A stretch of 18,366 bases of DNA from Anaerolineales bacterium UBA832 (GCA_002296125.1 DBHI01000029.1:8299-26664), one strand, 5' to 3'; shown: positions 1 through 8,501, numbered from the stretch's first letter. The notes: generated by a model not told the origin, from the letters alone. Numbers and translations: made by a program.

Positions 1-1514
1 TCTCTTAATAAATTAATTCCTACTATAACATCATATACTCCTAGACGTAATTCTCTTAATATTTCTACACGCTCCAGGGCATTTATTTCTGAATGTAAAT
101 AATGTACTTTGATGTCAAGTTCTGCCAAATAATTTGATAGATCTTCGGACATCTTTTTTGTTAGTGTAGTAACTAATGTTCTTTCTCTTTTTTCAATATT
201 TTTTCTTATTTCTGCAATTAAATGATCTATTTGCCCTTTAATTGGTCTTATGGTTATTGTTGGGTCCAATAAGCCTGTAGGTCTTATTACTTGTTCTATC
301 ACTTTGGATGATTTGTCTATTTCATATGAGCTTGGTGTTGCTGATGTATATATTATTTGATTTAGGGCATCTTGAAATTCAGTAAAGTTGAGAGGTCTAT
401 TATCTAACGCTGATGGTAGTCTGAATCCATAGTCTACTAAGACCGTTTTTCTTGAACGGTCTCCTGCGTACATGCCACGTATTTGAGGAATAGTCATATG
501 GCTTTCATCAATTACTAAAAGAAAATCAGGAGGAAAATAATCTAACAAAGTCCATGGTGGAGAACCTGGAGGACGTTGGTCTAATGGTCTCGAATAATTT
601 TCTATACCTGAACAGCTTCCTACTTCACGTAACATTTCAATATCATATAATGTACGTTGTTCGATTCGTTGGGCTTCTAGATATTGTTGATTTTCTGTGA
701 AATATTTTATTCTTTCTTCTAGTTCTGTTTCAATATCTGTTATAGCTAATTTTAATTTATCTTCATCTGCAATAAAGTGTCTTGCTGGGAATATTTGGAT
801 AGATTCATGTGTTTTTATTATTTCCCCAGTTAGAGGGTTTACTTCGATTATTCTTTCTATTTCTTCACCAAACAAATCAATTCTATATGAATTTTCACTG
901 TAAGGAGGACGTATTTCAATTGTATCTCCTCTTACTGCAAATGTACCTGGTTTCAAACTTGTGTCATTGCGATTGTATTGTATTTCTATAAGTCTACGGA
1001 GTAGATTGTTGCGTTTTATTTGTGTGTTTAATGTAATTGTTATAATTACCTTACCATATGAAATTGGAGACCCTAAGCCGTATATGCTTGATACTGATGC
1101 TACTATAATAACGTCTGATCTACTCATTAATGAGGTTGTAGCAGATAGTCTTAGTTGTTCAATTTGTTCATTTATACTTGTTTCTTTTTCTATGTACAGA
1201 TCGTTTCTAGGAACATATGCTTCAGGTTGGTAGTAATCATAATAACTAACGAAATATTCAACTGCATTAGTTGGAAAAAATTCTCTAAATTCTGAATATA
1301 ATTGAGCTGCTAGAGTCTTGTTGTGTGCTAAGACTAAAGTAGATTTTTGTGTTTCTGCAACAACATTTGCTATGGTATATGTTTTTCCTGTGCCAGTAGC
1401 ACCATGAAGGGTCTGGTGCTCTAATCCATGATTTATTCCGTCAACTAGCTCATTTATTGCATCTGGTTGATCTCCAGTTGGCGAAAAAGGTGCGTGTAGT
1501 TTAAAATCAGACAT
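1..1514 (-). CDS. uvrB: UvrABC system protein B (partial, C-terminus beyond the left edge)
   Basis: UvrB is the DNA-damage-verifying helicase-like subunit of nucleotide excision repair. It is loaded by UvrA and recruits UvrC. I translated the open minus-strand frame and about 504 of the usual ~660-700 residues are present. Visible motifs are the N-terminal PTGDQP signature (about residues 12-17), Walker A GATGTGKT (38-45), the beta-hairpin region YFVSYYDYYQPEAYVP (87-102), a DESH motif II near residue 337, and the TLTKKMSEDL segment of the second helicase domain. The frame is still open at base 1, so the 3' end is simply cut off. ATG at 1514 gives MSDFKLHAPFSPTGDQP, the normal family N-terminus. 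An in-frame ATG at 1535 would add seven residues, and neither start has a clear Shine-Dalgarno sequence. The gene is divergent from miaA across about 53 bases. Confidence 0.97.
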   Translation of the reverse strand, partial: MSDFKLHAPFSPTGDQPDAINELVDGINHGLEHQTLHGATGTGKTYTIANVVAETQKSTLVLAHNKTLAAQLYSEFREFFPTNAVEYFVSYYDYYQPEAYVPRNDLYIEKETSINEQIEQLRLSATTSLMSRSDVIIVASVSSIYGLGSPISYGKVIITITLNTQIKRNNLLRRLIEIQYNRNDTSLKPGTFAVRGDTIEIRPPYSENSYRIDLFGEEIERIIEVNPLTGEIIKTHESIQIFPARHFIADEDKLKLAITDIETELEERIKYFTENQQYLEAQRIEQRTLYDIEMLREVGSCSGIENYSRPLDQRPPGSPPWTLLDYFPPDFLLVIDESHMTIPQIRGMYAGDRSRKTVLVDYGFRLPSALDNRPLNFTEFQDALNQIIYTSATPSSYEIDKSSKVIEQVIRPTGLLDPTITIRPIKGQIDHLIAEIRKNIEKRERTLVTTLTKKMSEDLSNYLAELDIKVHYLHSEINALERVEILRELRLGVYDVIVGINLLR

Positions 1515-1520
1515 GAGATA

Positions 1521-1555
1521 ATTATAACTGGTCATTTTACGATAGTGTTATTATA
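1521..1555. promoter_or_regulatory. Candidate -10 elements between uvrB and miaA
   Basis: The short divergent gap contains TATTAT on the plus strand (1549-1554) and TATAAT read on the minus strand (1555-1550), with a second minus-strand TATAAT at 1526-1521. They are placed to start transcription toward miaA and uvrB with very short leaders, about 7 bases for miaA. No convincing -35 hexamers were found. In AT-rich DNA such hexamers occur by chance, so this is weak. No LexA-type operator was recognised. Confidence 0.25.
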
Positions 1556-1567
1556 GAGATTGGTAAT

Positions 1568-2500
1568 ATGAATAGCGAAAAACTTTTAGTAGTAGTTGTT
1601 GGTCCAACTGCGGTTGGAAAAACTAATTTTTCATTATCATTGGGTGATAAATTGGGAGCTGAAATAGTTTCTGCTGATTCACGTTTATTGTATAAAGGTA
1701 TGGATATCGGTACAGCTAAGCCAACTCAGCATGAGATGTGTCGTGTTAAGCATTATATGATTGATGTAACTACTCCTGATAAGAGTTGGTCATTGGCTCA
1801 GTACAAAAGGAGCGCATGTCATTATATTGATGATATTCATAACCGAGGGAAGATTGCTATGTTAGTAGGCGGAACAGGTCAATATGTTAGGTCAATTATA
1901 GAAGGATGGAATATTCCACCATTGCCTAAGGATAATTCTCTTAGACATGAATTAGAGGCAATGCTTGATGAATATGGTGGAGTGTATTTACATGATAAAT
2001 TAAGGGGTTTGGATGAAGAATCTGCCAAATCAATTGATTTTCGGAATACTCGGCGAGTTATTAGGGCTTTAGAGGTATGTATTAGCACTGGAAGGAAATT
2101 TTCTGAAATGCGCAGCAAGACTAAACCAAATTACAGGATATTGATCGTAGGTTTGATGATGGCAAGAGTGGAATTGTATAAAATAATTGATGATCGTATT
2201 GAAAGGATGTTGAAAAATGGCTGGGTGAATGAAGTCCAGAATTTATTAGACAGAGGTTATTCATGGATTATGCCTAGTATGACTGCGTTGGGATATCCTG
2301 AAATTGGTCATTATATTAGTGGAGAAATTAGTCTTTCTGAAACTAGATTGAGAATTGGTCGGAATAGTCGACGCCTTGTTAGAAGACAGTCCTCATGGTT
2401 TAGTATTAGTAATCCTGATATCATGTGGTTGGATATTAATAGTACTGATGAAAGGACTTTATTGTCTCAAGTGTATACAGGTATAGAGCGATTGAGATAG
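1568..2500 (+). CDS. miaA: tRNA dimethylallyltransferase
   Basis: MiaA transfers a dimethylallyl group from DMAPP to N6 of A37 in tRNAs reading UNN codons, the first step toward ms2i6A. The 310-residue product has the normal family length. It shows the P-loop GPTAVGKT (12-19), the SADSR motif with catalytic Asp37, MDIGTAKP (45-52), HYMIDV (62-67), GGTGQY (101-106), the RNTRRVIRALEV segment in the middle, a GYPE motif in the tRNA-binding part and a C-terminal RRQSSWF that matches the usual KRQ-x-WF. It starts at an ATG 53 bases from the divergent uvrB start, with only a weak purine stretch upstream. It is followed by the GH3-like gene after 23 bases, so the two are probably co-transcribed. Confidence 0.97.
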   Translation: MNSEKLLVVVVGPTAVGKTNFSLSLGDKLGAEIVSADSRLLYKGMDIGTAKPTQHEMCRVKHYMIDVTTPDKSWSLAQYKRSACHYIDDIHNRGKIAMLVGGTGQYVRSIIEGWNIPPLPKDNSLRHELEAMLDEYGGVYLHDKLRGLDEESAKSIDFRNTRRVIRALEVCISTGRKFSEMRSKTKPNYRILIVGLMMARVELYKIIDDRIERMLKNGWVNEVQNLLDRGYSWIMPSMTALGYPEIGHYISGEISLSETRLRIGRNSRRLVRRQSSWFSISNPDIMWLDINSTDERTLLSQVYTGIERLR

Positions 2501-2523
2501 ATATTTATTGAACGAGTAAATAT

Positions 2524-5409
2524 ATGAATATATTTTGGAAATTTATGTTTAGATGTTTAGTTGTTGTAGTGACGTTTCTTACTATTGGAGGCTCTGTCTT
2601 TGCTGTATCAAATGGGACAATCGTAAAATTTGATAGAAGTAAGGTCCGTGAAATCATGCTTCATATGACACCAGCTCAGAAAGTTGGCCAATTGTTTGTG
2701 GTAGGTTTTGAGGGTAATGATGTGTCAAACGATACTGAAATATACAATCTGATTTATGACAATCGAGTTGGTGGAGTAATGTTGAGATTAGAAAATGATA
2801 ATTTTAGCAATGAAAATAAATCATATGTTGCAATATCTAAGTTGACGAATGAGTTGCAGAATATAGCGTGGAAGAGTAGTGCTGATGAGTCTGATGAGGT
2901 AATTGACAGAGGGATAATGTCGGAATCTATAGTTGCAGGGTATGCACCACTTTTCCTAGGTTTTGACGGAGGTAAAAATAGTGGTGGTGGATATTATGAT
3001 GATATCGGTTTGTCATCTATACCTAGTGCAATGGCTATCGGTTCAACTTGGAATGTAAACTCATCATTGGATGTTGGGATGATAATAGGCTCTGAATTGA
3101 ATAGTATTGGCATCAATTTGTATGTTGGCCATAGTCTTGATGTAATAGACAATCAATTAATAAGTAGTGGAGGAGGTAATCGGGATGCATTTGGAGGCAA
3201 TCCATATTGGGTTAGTAAAATGGCAAAAGGATTTGTTTCAGGTGTTCATCAAGGTAGTAGCGGAAGAGTAGCATTTGTGGGAGATTCTTTTCCTGGTTTA
3301 GGTGCTACAGATGGAGGGAAACGAGGCGATATTTCAGTAGTGAATAAAGGTTGGGAGGGATTGTTAAATTTTGATTTAATTCCATTTCGCAGTCTTACTG
3401 GTTCAGGTATTGGGTTTGACGAGGTAATTGATGTATTGATACCTGCTCAAGCTAGATACTCTGCTTTGCAAGGCACTTTGTCTATAGATACAAGGCCTTT
3501 AGGTCTGGATGGTGAGGCGTTGAAAGTATTGCTTGATATTAACGAACTGCAAGGTTGGAGAGAACAAGGGGGAATAGTAATGAGTACATCTTTGAGTGGA
3601 GAAGGTGTACGAAAATTTTACGATCCTACTGGAAATACATTTCCTGCATTTGAAATAGCACGTGATGCATTTTTGGCTGGTAATGATTTGTTATATATTG
3701 ATAGCTCATTGATTGATGAAAATGATACTCAAGCTAACTTAATTGTCGATACAATACAATTATTTATTAAGAAGTATCATGAGGATACTTCATTTGCAGA
3801 AAAAGTAGATAGTTCTGTTGAACGGATTATTGCTTTGAAATTGAGGATGTATGAAAATGATCTATCAATAATTAATGTTCTTGATAATGAAAGTAGTTTA
3901 GATATTACTGATAAGGATGATAAGGTGTTTCAAGTAGCTAGAGAGGCTGTTACTTTACTGAGTCCCTCCAAGTCAGAATTTTCTAATCGTGTCCCCCGCG
4001 GTCCAGTTAGCTTGGATAGGATTGTTATTTTTTCAGATGTAGCTTCACTTAAACAATGTAGTTATTGTGAGCCTCAAGAAAAACCATTGGTTGTTAGTTT
4101 GCAGGATGCTATAAACCGTCTGTATGGATTTGAGGGTGTCAGTCAGAAATCCACATATGAATTGTTTAGTTACAGATTTTTGGATTTATATAATTATCTG
4201 AATGAGGAAACACTAGTTGTTAATAGTATGAGTGTTGATGATGCCGAAATTAAAAGTACAGAAATTGATGAGGCTTTGTCTACCGCAGATTGGTTAATAT
4301 TTGCACTAGGTGATATGAATCAGGATGATATGGATGATAATGCACTGAAAATTGTGTTAGCTGAGCGGCCAGATATTTTATCTGACAAAAAAGTGATTGT
4401 ATTTGCTATGGGGGCTCCATACTATTTAGATGCCACTGAGGTATCACAATTAACTGCATATTATGGACTTTATGGTAGAAGTGATGCGTTTATTGAAGTC
4501 GCAGCTCGAGTATTGTTTCAAGAAGTGGTTGCGCACCAGTCTCCACCTGTTAGTATTGATGCAGTGTCTTATGATTTAAATCGTAATTTAAGTGCTGACG
4601 CTAATCAAATGTTTCTTGTTGGACCCAGTTGGTTGAATTTAGAGACGACTGATGGAGAATTGCGCCAGTTCAATAAAGGGACTACATTGAATGTAAAAAC
4701 CAGTGTATTAAAAGACAATAATGGTCTTAACGTTCCAGATGGTACTTTGGTTGAGTTTGATGCAGTTTATTTATCGGAGGGTGGCATTGTTGATACTTTT
4801 GTTTCTACTTCTACTGTTCAGGGTGTTGCACTTGGGAGTTTGCTGCTCGATAGATTTGGTCCTGTAGAAATTTTTGCTCGTAGTGGGCAAGCGATATCTA
4901 TCCCATTTAGTTTTGAAATAGTAGAAGCTGATCAAGTTTCAAAAATTGTTCAAGACAATGTTGAAAATAGTGAACTAATGCTGTCAAACGAGTTTGAATC
5001 AATTGAATTAAATGGTGAAGAATTGGATAGCAATGCTGAAATTCCACTTGTGGTGACTGCTGTTCCATTAGATGATGTTAATGTACCAGATTTTGATGAT
5101 GATCTTGAAGATATTAGTCATCTTGATCCACGAGATTTGCTTTCACCCATACTGGGGATGATTGTATTAGGTGCTTTTGGTTGGAGTATGACAATTGATA
5201 GGAATCACACCTTGTTGTTGATGAGTAGAATCAAGGTGTTGTTGTATATCACAATAGGTGTTTGGATTGGATATGATTATTATGCGTTAGGTTTACCCGT
5301 CCCAGAGTTTTTAAATAAGTATGTTGGTTTAGCACCGGCTATATTGTCTTGGGTAGGAGGTATTATTGGTTTATTGTTTGGTAGATCAGTAGTTCTTAGG
5401 ATAGAATAA
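2524..5409 (+). CDS. GH3-like exported, membrane-anchored protein, probable pseudoenzyme
   Basis: This 961-residue protein has a signal peptide (about 1-27, cleavage after VFA), a glycoside hydrolase family 3 N-terminal domain (about 40-445), a second soluble region to about 870, and three hydrophobic segments (about 874-889, 905-924, 936-953) that would anchor it in the membrane. GH3 identity rests on MTPAQKVGQLFVVGF (48-62), the PSAMAIGSTW stretch (167-176), the GINLYVGHSLDV segment (196-207) and FPGLGAT (256-262). The family's catalytic features look lost. Where active NagZ-type enzymes have SDDLSMEGA, this has STSLSGEGV (354-362), so the nucleophile Asp is Thr355. KHFPGHGDT is changed to DSFPGLGAT, the DSH acid/base loop is absent, and DQEGG reads FDGG (147-150). 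It is more likely a glycan-binding or scaffold protein than a beta-N-acetylhexosaminidase. I recall similar long GH3-like proteins in Chloroflexota. It is downstream of miaA and convergent with the kinase. Confidence 0.8.
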   Translation: MNIFWKFMFRCLVVVVTFLTIGGSVFAVSNGTIVKFDRSKVREIMLHMTPAQKVGQLFVVGFEGNDVSNDTEIYNLIYDNRVGGVMLRLENDNFSNENKSYVAISKLTNELQNIAWKSSADESDEVIDRGIMSESIVAGYAPLFLGFDGGKNSGGGYYDDIGLSSIPSAMAIGSTWNVNSSLDVGMIIGSELNSIGINLYVGHSLDVIDNQLISSGGGNRDAFGGNPYWVSKMAKGFVSGVHQGSSGRVAFVGDSFPGLGATDGGKRGDISVVNKGWEGLLNFDLIPFRSLTGSGIGFDEVIDVLIPAQARYSALQGTLSIDTRPLGLDGEALKVLLDINELQGWREQGGIVMSTSLSGEGVRKFYDPTGNTFPAFEIARDAFLAGNDLLYIDSSLIDENDTQANLIVDTIQLFIKKYHEDTSFAEKVDSSVERIIALKLRMYENDLSIINVLDNESSLDITDKDDKVFQVAREAVTLLSPSKSEFSNRVPRGPVSLDRIVIFSDVASLKQCSYCEPQEKPLVVSLQDAINRLYGFEGVSQKSTYELFSYRFLDLYNYLNEETLVVNSMSVDDAEIKSTEIDEALSTADWLIFALGDMNQDDMDDNALKIVLAERPDILSDKKVIVFAMGAPYYLDATEVSQLTAYYGLYGRSDAFIEVAARVLFQEVVAHQSPPVSIDAVSYDLNRNLSADANQMFLVGPSWLNLETTDGELRQFNKGTTLNVKTSVLKDNNGLNVPDGTLVEFDAVYLSEGGIVDTFVSTSTVQGVALGSLLLDRFGPVEIFARSGQAISIPFSFEIVEADQVSKIVQDNVENSELMLSNEFESIELNGEELDSNAEIPLVVTAVPLDDVNVPDFDDDLEDISHLDPRDLLSPILGMIVLGAFGWSMTIDRNHTLLLMSRIKVLLYITIGVWIGYDYYALGLPVPEFLNKYVGLAPAILSWVGGIIGLLFGRSVVLRIE

Positions 5410-5422
5410 GCTGTCTAAATAT

Positions 5423-6415
5423 TTATGATGTAAATGTTGTTATTACTGCTAGAATAATTAACAGAGTTGATAATATGGCTAAATCCCTGTGTAGTGGATC
5501 AGAGAGGGCATATTGTAACCACTCTTGATTGTTATTAGGAATATATTCTGGAACTCCTTGTTTGTTAGGTATAATACCATCAAAGAGTGCAGCTCGGAAT
5601 TGATCTATGGTTTCAGGTCTGTCCTCAGGATGGAGTGATACAGCCCATTCTATTGCTTTTTCTGCTCGGTTACTTATTGAAGTGTTAAATGATCTTATTG
5701 GTGTCATTACATGTGAGTGAAGGAATCTTACTTTTGCTTCCGGTGGTGTTTGATTGGTTAGTAGATGGTATAGGGTACATCCTAATGAGTATATGTCTGA
5801 TCTAAGGTCAGTATGTCCTTCGTCTGCACCATATTGTTCTATCGGAGTATAATGAATTGTTCCTCTTCCTTGTACTATCGTGACTGTTCGTTCTTCTGGA
5901 GTCATTACTTTAACTAATCCAAAATCGACTAATTTGACAATGCCTGTGGTTGTTACTTTTATATTGCTAGGTTTTATATCACGGTGCACTACTGGGGGAT
6001 CCTGAGAGTGGAGGTATTCTAATGCTTCGAAAATTTGCTTGGTCCAGTCGTAAACTTGTGATTCATCTATAAATTGTTCTTTTGTCAGTTTCCCCATCTT
6101 CTGACGTAGATCTTCACCATCTACATAGTCCATAATAAGTATATCTGTATCTATATCTGTAAAGAAATCAGATACTTTAGGTAGGTTAGGATGATCTAGT
6201 CTTGCTAATATGGATGCTTCTCTATGGAATTGTTCTCGTGCCTGTTCTTGGTATTCATTTGTTGCCGATACATCTCGCACAATTTCTTTGACTGCACAGT
6301 ATCGTCCTTCAAGCCTGTTGTCTGAAGCAAGCCATATTGCACCCATTCCTCCTTTTCCTATTGGGTTTTGTATGATATACCTGCCCTTTAAAACATTTCC
6401 TATGGATAAAGGCAT
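5423..6415 (-). CDS. Ser/Thr protein kinase with C-terminal membrane anchor
   Basis: This is a Hanks-type (PknB-like) protein kinase of 330 residues. The key positions are intact: glycine loop IGKGGMGAIW (19-28), ATP-binding Lys43 in CAVKE, Glu66 of helix C, catalytic loop HRDIKPSN (144-151, Asp146), DFG (164-166), and the activation/P+1 region GTIHYTPIEQYG with SDIYSLGCTLYHLLT after it. The kinase fold ends near 280. A Pro/Asn-rich linker then leads to one hydrophobic segment (about 312-327) three residues from the C-terminus. The kinase therefore faces the cytoplasm with essentially no extracellular sensor domain, unlike PknB with PASTA repeats. It is divergent from an FHA/winged-helix gene, an obvious candidate substrate or reader. 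Its 3' end is 13 bases from the convergent GH3-like gene. Confidence 0.95.
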   Translation of the reverse strand: MPLSIGNVLKGRYIIQNPIGKGGMGAIWLASDNRLEGRYCAVKEIVRDVSATNEYQEQAREQFHREASILARLDHPNLPKVSDFFTDIDTDILIMDYVDGEDLRQKMGKLTKEQFIDESQVYDWTKQIFEALEYLHSQDPPVVHRDIKPSNIKVTTTGIVKLVDFGLVKVMTPEERTVTIVQGRGTIHYTPIEQYGADEGHTDLRSDIYSLGCTLYHLLTNQTPPEAKVRFLHSHVMTPIRSFNTSISNRAEKAIEWAVSLHPEDRPETIDQFRAALFDGIIPNKQGVPEYIPNNNQEWLQYALSDPLHRDLAILSTLLIILAVITTFTS

Positions 6416-6435
6416 ATTTATTTTGAAGGTAACTG

Positions 6436-6465
6436 TATAATATCAATTATCATGTTGAGATTATA
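6436..6465. promoter_or_regulatory. Candidate -10 elements between the kinase and FHA genes
   Basis: The 77-base divergent gap holds TATAAT on the plus strand (6436-6441), suitably placed for the FHA gene, and TATAAT on the minus strand (6465-6460), suitably placed for the kinase gene. No good -35 hexamer was found for either. A purine-rich GGGAAAG (6478-6484) sits 8 bases before the FHA ATG as a plausible ribosome-binding site. Confidence 0.3.
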
Positions 6466-6492
6466 CCTTCTTTGTTTGGGAAAGTATTATAA

Positions 6493-7140
6493 ATGTTAGG
6501 TGCAATCACTCCTGTTCTTATTGTTCAGTCAGGTGCTATGCGTGGACAAAAATGGATATTAGAGAATGACTCTATGACTATTGGGCGTGATCCTGAATGT
6601 GATATTGTAGTAGCTGATAATACTGTATCACGTAAGCACGCATCAATAACTCGTTTAGATGGGGAGTACATATTAGAAGATACATCGAAGAATGGTACTT
6701 ATGTAAATGAAAGTTTGATTGATGGTACTATCAGCTTATATGATGGTGATTTTATTTCTATAGCTGATACGTTGCAGATGGTGTTTGTTGGTTCTGATGC
6801 TACTGTTCCATTAGTAATTGATAAATTAGATAATAGGAGATTGAAGTTAGATATACAATCTAGGCGCGTGTGGTGTAACAACAATGAATTGTTGCCCTCA
6901 CTTTCTAGGCCTCAGTATCGATTGTTAGTATTACTCTATCACAATTTAGGGGATGTGGTAACTAGAGATGAGGTTGTTGATGTGGTATGGCCTGATGAAT
7001 TAGGTGAGGGGGTTACTGAGCAGTCCATAGATGCATTGGTGCATAGGTTGAGGGAAAGATTAGACGAATGTGATTCACAGCATCAATATGTAGAGACTGT
7101 AAGAGGCCACGGATTTAGACTAAATAATCCTCGTGTTTAG
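6493..7140 (+). CDS. FHA domain plus OmpR-type winged-helix transcriptional regulator
   Basis: This is a 215-residue two-domain protein. An N-terminal forkhead-associated domain (about 8-100) has the phosphothreonine-binding residues: GR (31-32), S46 and H49 in SRKHA, and N67-G68 in SKNGTYV. The C-terminal part (about 115-213) is a Trans_reg_C/OmpR-like winged helix, with LSRPQYRLLVLL, VVTRDEVVDVVW, a SIDALVHRLRERL recognition helix and the closing YVETVRGHGFRL typical of these domains. There is no receiver domain, so the control signal is probably a phosphothreonine bound by the FHA domain. Mycobacterial EmbR, which combines the same two modules in the reverse order and is controlled by a Ser/Thr kinase, is a functional precedent. 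The adjacent kinase is the natural partner. Its stop is separated by one base from the convergent CpXC gene. Confidence 0.93.
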   Translation: MLGAITPVLIVQSGAMRGQKWILENDSMTIGRDPECDIVVADNTVSRKHASITRLDGEYILEDTSKNGTYVNESLIDGTISLYDGDFISIADTLQMVFVGSDATVPLVIDKLDNRRLKLDIQSRRVWCNNNELLPSLSRPQYRLLVLLYHNLGDVVTRDEVVDVVWPDELGEGVTEQSIDALVHRLRERLDECDSQHQYVETVRGHGFRLNNPRV

Positions 7141-7141
7141 T

Positions 7142-8494
7142 TTATTTGTTGGTTTGGTTGTGGATATTTTCTGCTAGTGTTATGTATTTAGATAACTTTG
7201 ATGCAAGGTTCGTTTGGGAGTCGTTGATTAATTGTTTTTCTGCGTTCTTCATTGTTTCTAGTAATTCACTATTGATTAAATTAGACTTTTCTTTTAGTAG
7301 TTTTTCTCCATCATTATCTGTAGGGGTTGATAGTAGTTCGTTAATGAATTGTATTTCTGGTGGAGAATTCTGATGGACTGCTTGTAATATTATTTCGTGT
7401 AAATCTGTTAATTGTTTTTCTTTTTGCTTGTCTTTATTTTTGTTAGCTTCATTAATTAATTGTTGCAAGTATAGTAGCAGTGATTGATCGACTCGATCAA
7501 TGTTAGATTGAATAAATTCATTAGAGTCAGATGATTCTAGTATGGAGTTCAGGAATGATTCTGTGGAAGCCGCTTTTTCTGCAGTTGCTTTGTCAATTTT
7601 TTGTATTGTTTCAAGTATTAGTGATCTAATATGTTCTAGACGATCTTTTTCAGCTTCTTTACTGTTGTCTATGCGTTTTGATAATATTAGAAAGAATTCG
7701 TAATCTGCTGCCGGTCTTGCTAGTGACAGAAGACATCTAATTTGCATATCATCTTTGGCTTTAAGGATTAGATCTAGGAATGAATCCCTTGTTATGTTTT
7801 CCCCAAGATCTTCTAGGTCTTTTGCTGATTGTTGTAGAGCTTGTGCATATGATTGTGATTCTTTACCAACAGATGAGTGGAGTAGTAAGTTGTGCTCTAG
7901 TTCATTCATGGAGGATGCTAAGGTTTCTGAGTGTTGTGATGTATTAGTATTCTTGATTGTTGTAAAGATGTGAAAGAACAATTCGTCAATTTGATTATCA
8001 TTTTCTTTTATTATTTCTGGTAGTTTGTCAGTTTCAGTACTCATGAGTGTTTGGAGTAGGGACATCTTTTGTTTTTGTTGTTCAATCATTTCATTGGTGA
8101 TGCCATCATTGTTTAGTATTATTGTTGTTAATGCTTCATAAGACATCATTTCTTTAGGTTGTAATAGATATGCTTTACGTTGTTCTACTGGTATTTTGTC
8201 TACTATTTGTCTTGTTAACTTTCCAAGCAATTTTTCTTTTTCAGGAAGTGGTATATTTATTTCTAAAGGAGTATATGTAAGCAATAGTTCTTTTTCTGGG
8301 TCATGATAGACTATTGGTGTTGAAGCCATACCTCGATAGGAACAAACTGGACAATTAATAATATTGATGTTTTTTTGAAGTACTTGTTGTTTAACATTAT
8401 TATCTATTGATACGTCGAGTATTTGTGTAATTTCTGCAGATATTCTTTGGTTACAGTTGGGACAATTAATAGATGTGTTGTTATATATATTCAT
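7142..8494 (-). CDS. CpXC domain protein with long helical tail
   Basis: This 450-residue soluble protein starts with a CpXC domain, a zinc-ribbon-like module. Two Cys pairs, CPNC (11-14) and CPVC (48-51), are followed by the conserved-looking IVYHDPEKELLLTYTP (61-76) and a KLTRQIVDKIPVEQRKAYLLQPK stretch (about 92-114, written here in part). From about residue 130 to the end the sequence is highly charged, rich in Glu, Lys, Gln and Ser, and probably mostly alpha-helical or coiled coil. No signal peptide or membrane segment was seen. I recall proteins of this architecture as common in Chloroflexota, but their function is unknown to me. It lies 7 bases downstream of the histidine kinase gene and is probably co-transcribed with it. 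The family is only described as metal-ribbon-like, so no catalytic role is claimed. Confidence 0.85.
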   Translation of the reverse strand: MNIYNNTSINCPNCNQRISAEITQILDVSIDNNVKQQVLQKNINIINCPVCSYRGMASTPIVYHDPEKELLLTYTPLEINIPLPEKEKLLGKLTRQIVDKIPVEQRKAYLLQPKEMMSYEALTTIILNNDGITNEMIEQQKQKMSLLQTLMSTETDKLPEIIKENDNQIDELFFHIFTTIKNTNTSQHSETLASSMNELEHNLLLHSSVGKESQSYAQALQQSAKDLEDLGENITRDSFLDLILKAKDDMQIRCLLSLARPAADYEFFLILSKRIDNSKEAEKDRLEHIRSLILETIQKIDKATAEKAASTESFLNSILESSDSNEFIQSNIDRVDQSLLLYLQQLINEANKNKDKQKEKQLTDLHEIILQAVHQNSPPEIQFINELLSTPTDNDGEKLLKEKSNLINSELLETMKNAEKQLINDSQTNLASKLSKYITLAENIHNQTNK

Positions 8495-8501
8495 TGTATT
8501 A

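Noticed and set aside
697..1233. Three short plus-strand open frames of 60-90 codons
   Set aside because: They lie inside uvrB on the other strand, whose translation matches UvrB throughout. Their own products are low-complexity and unlike any family.
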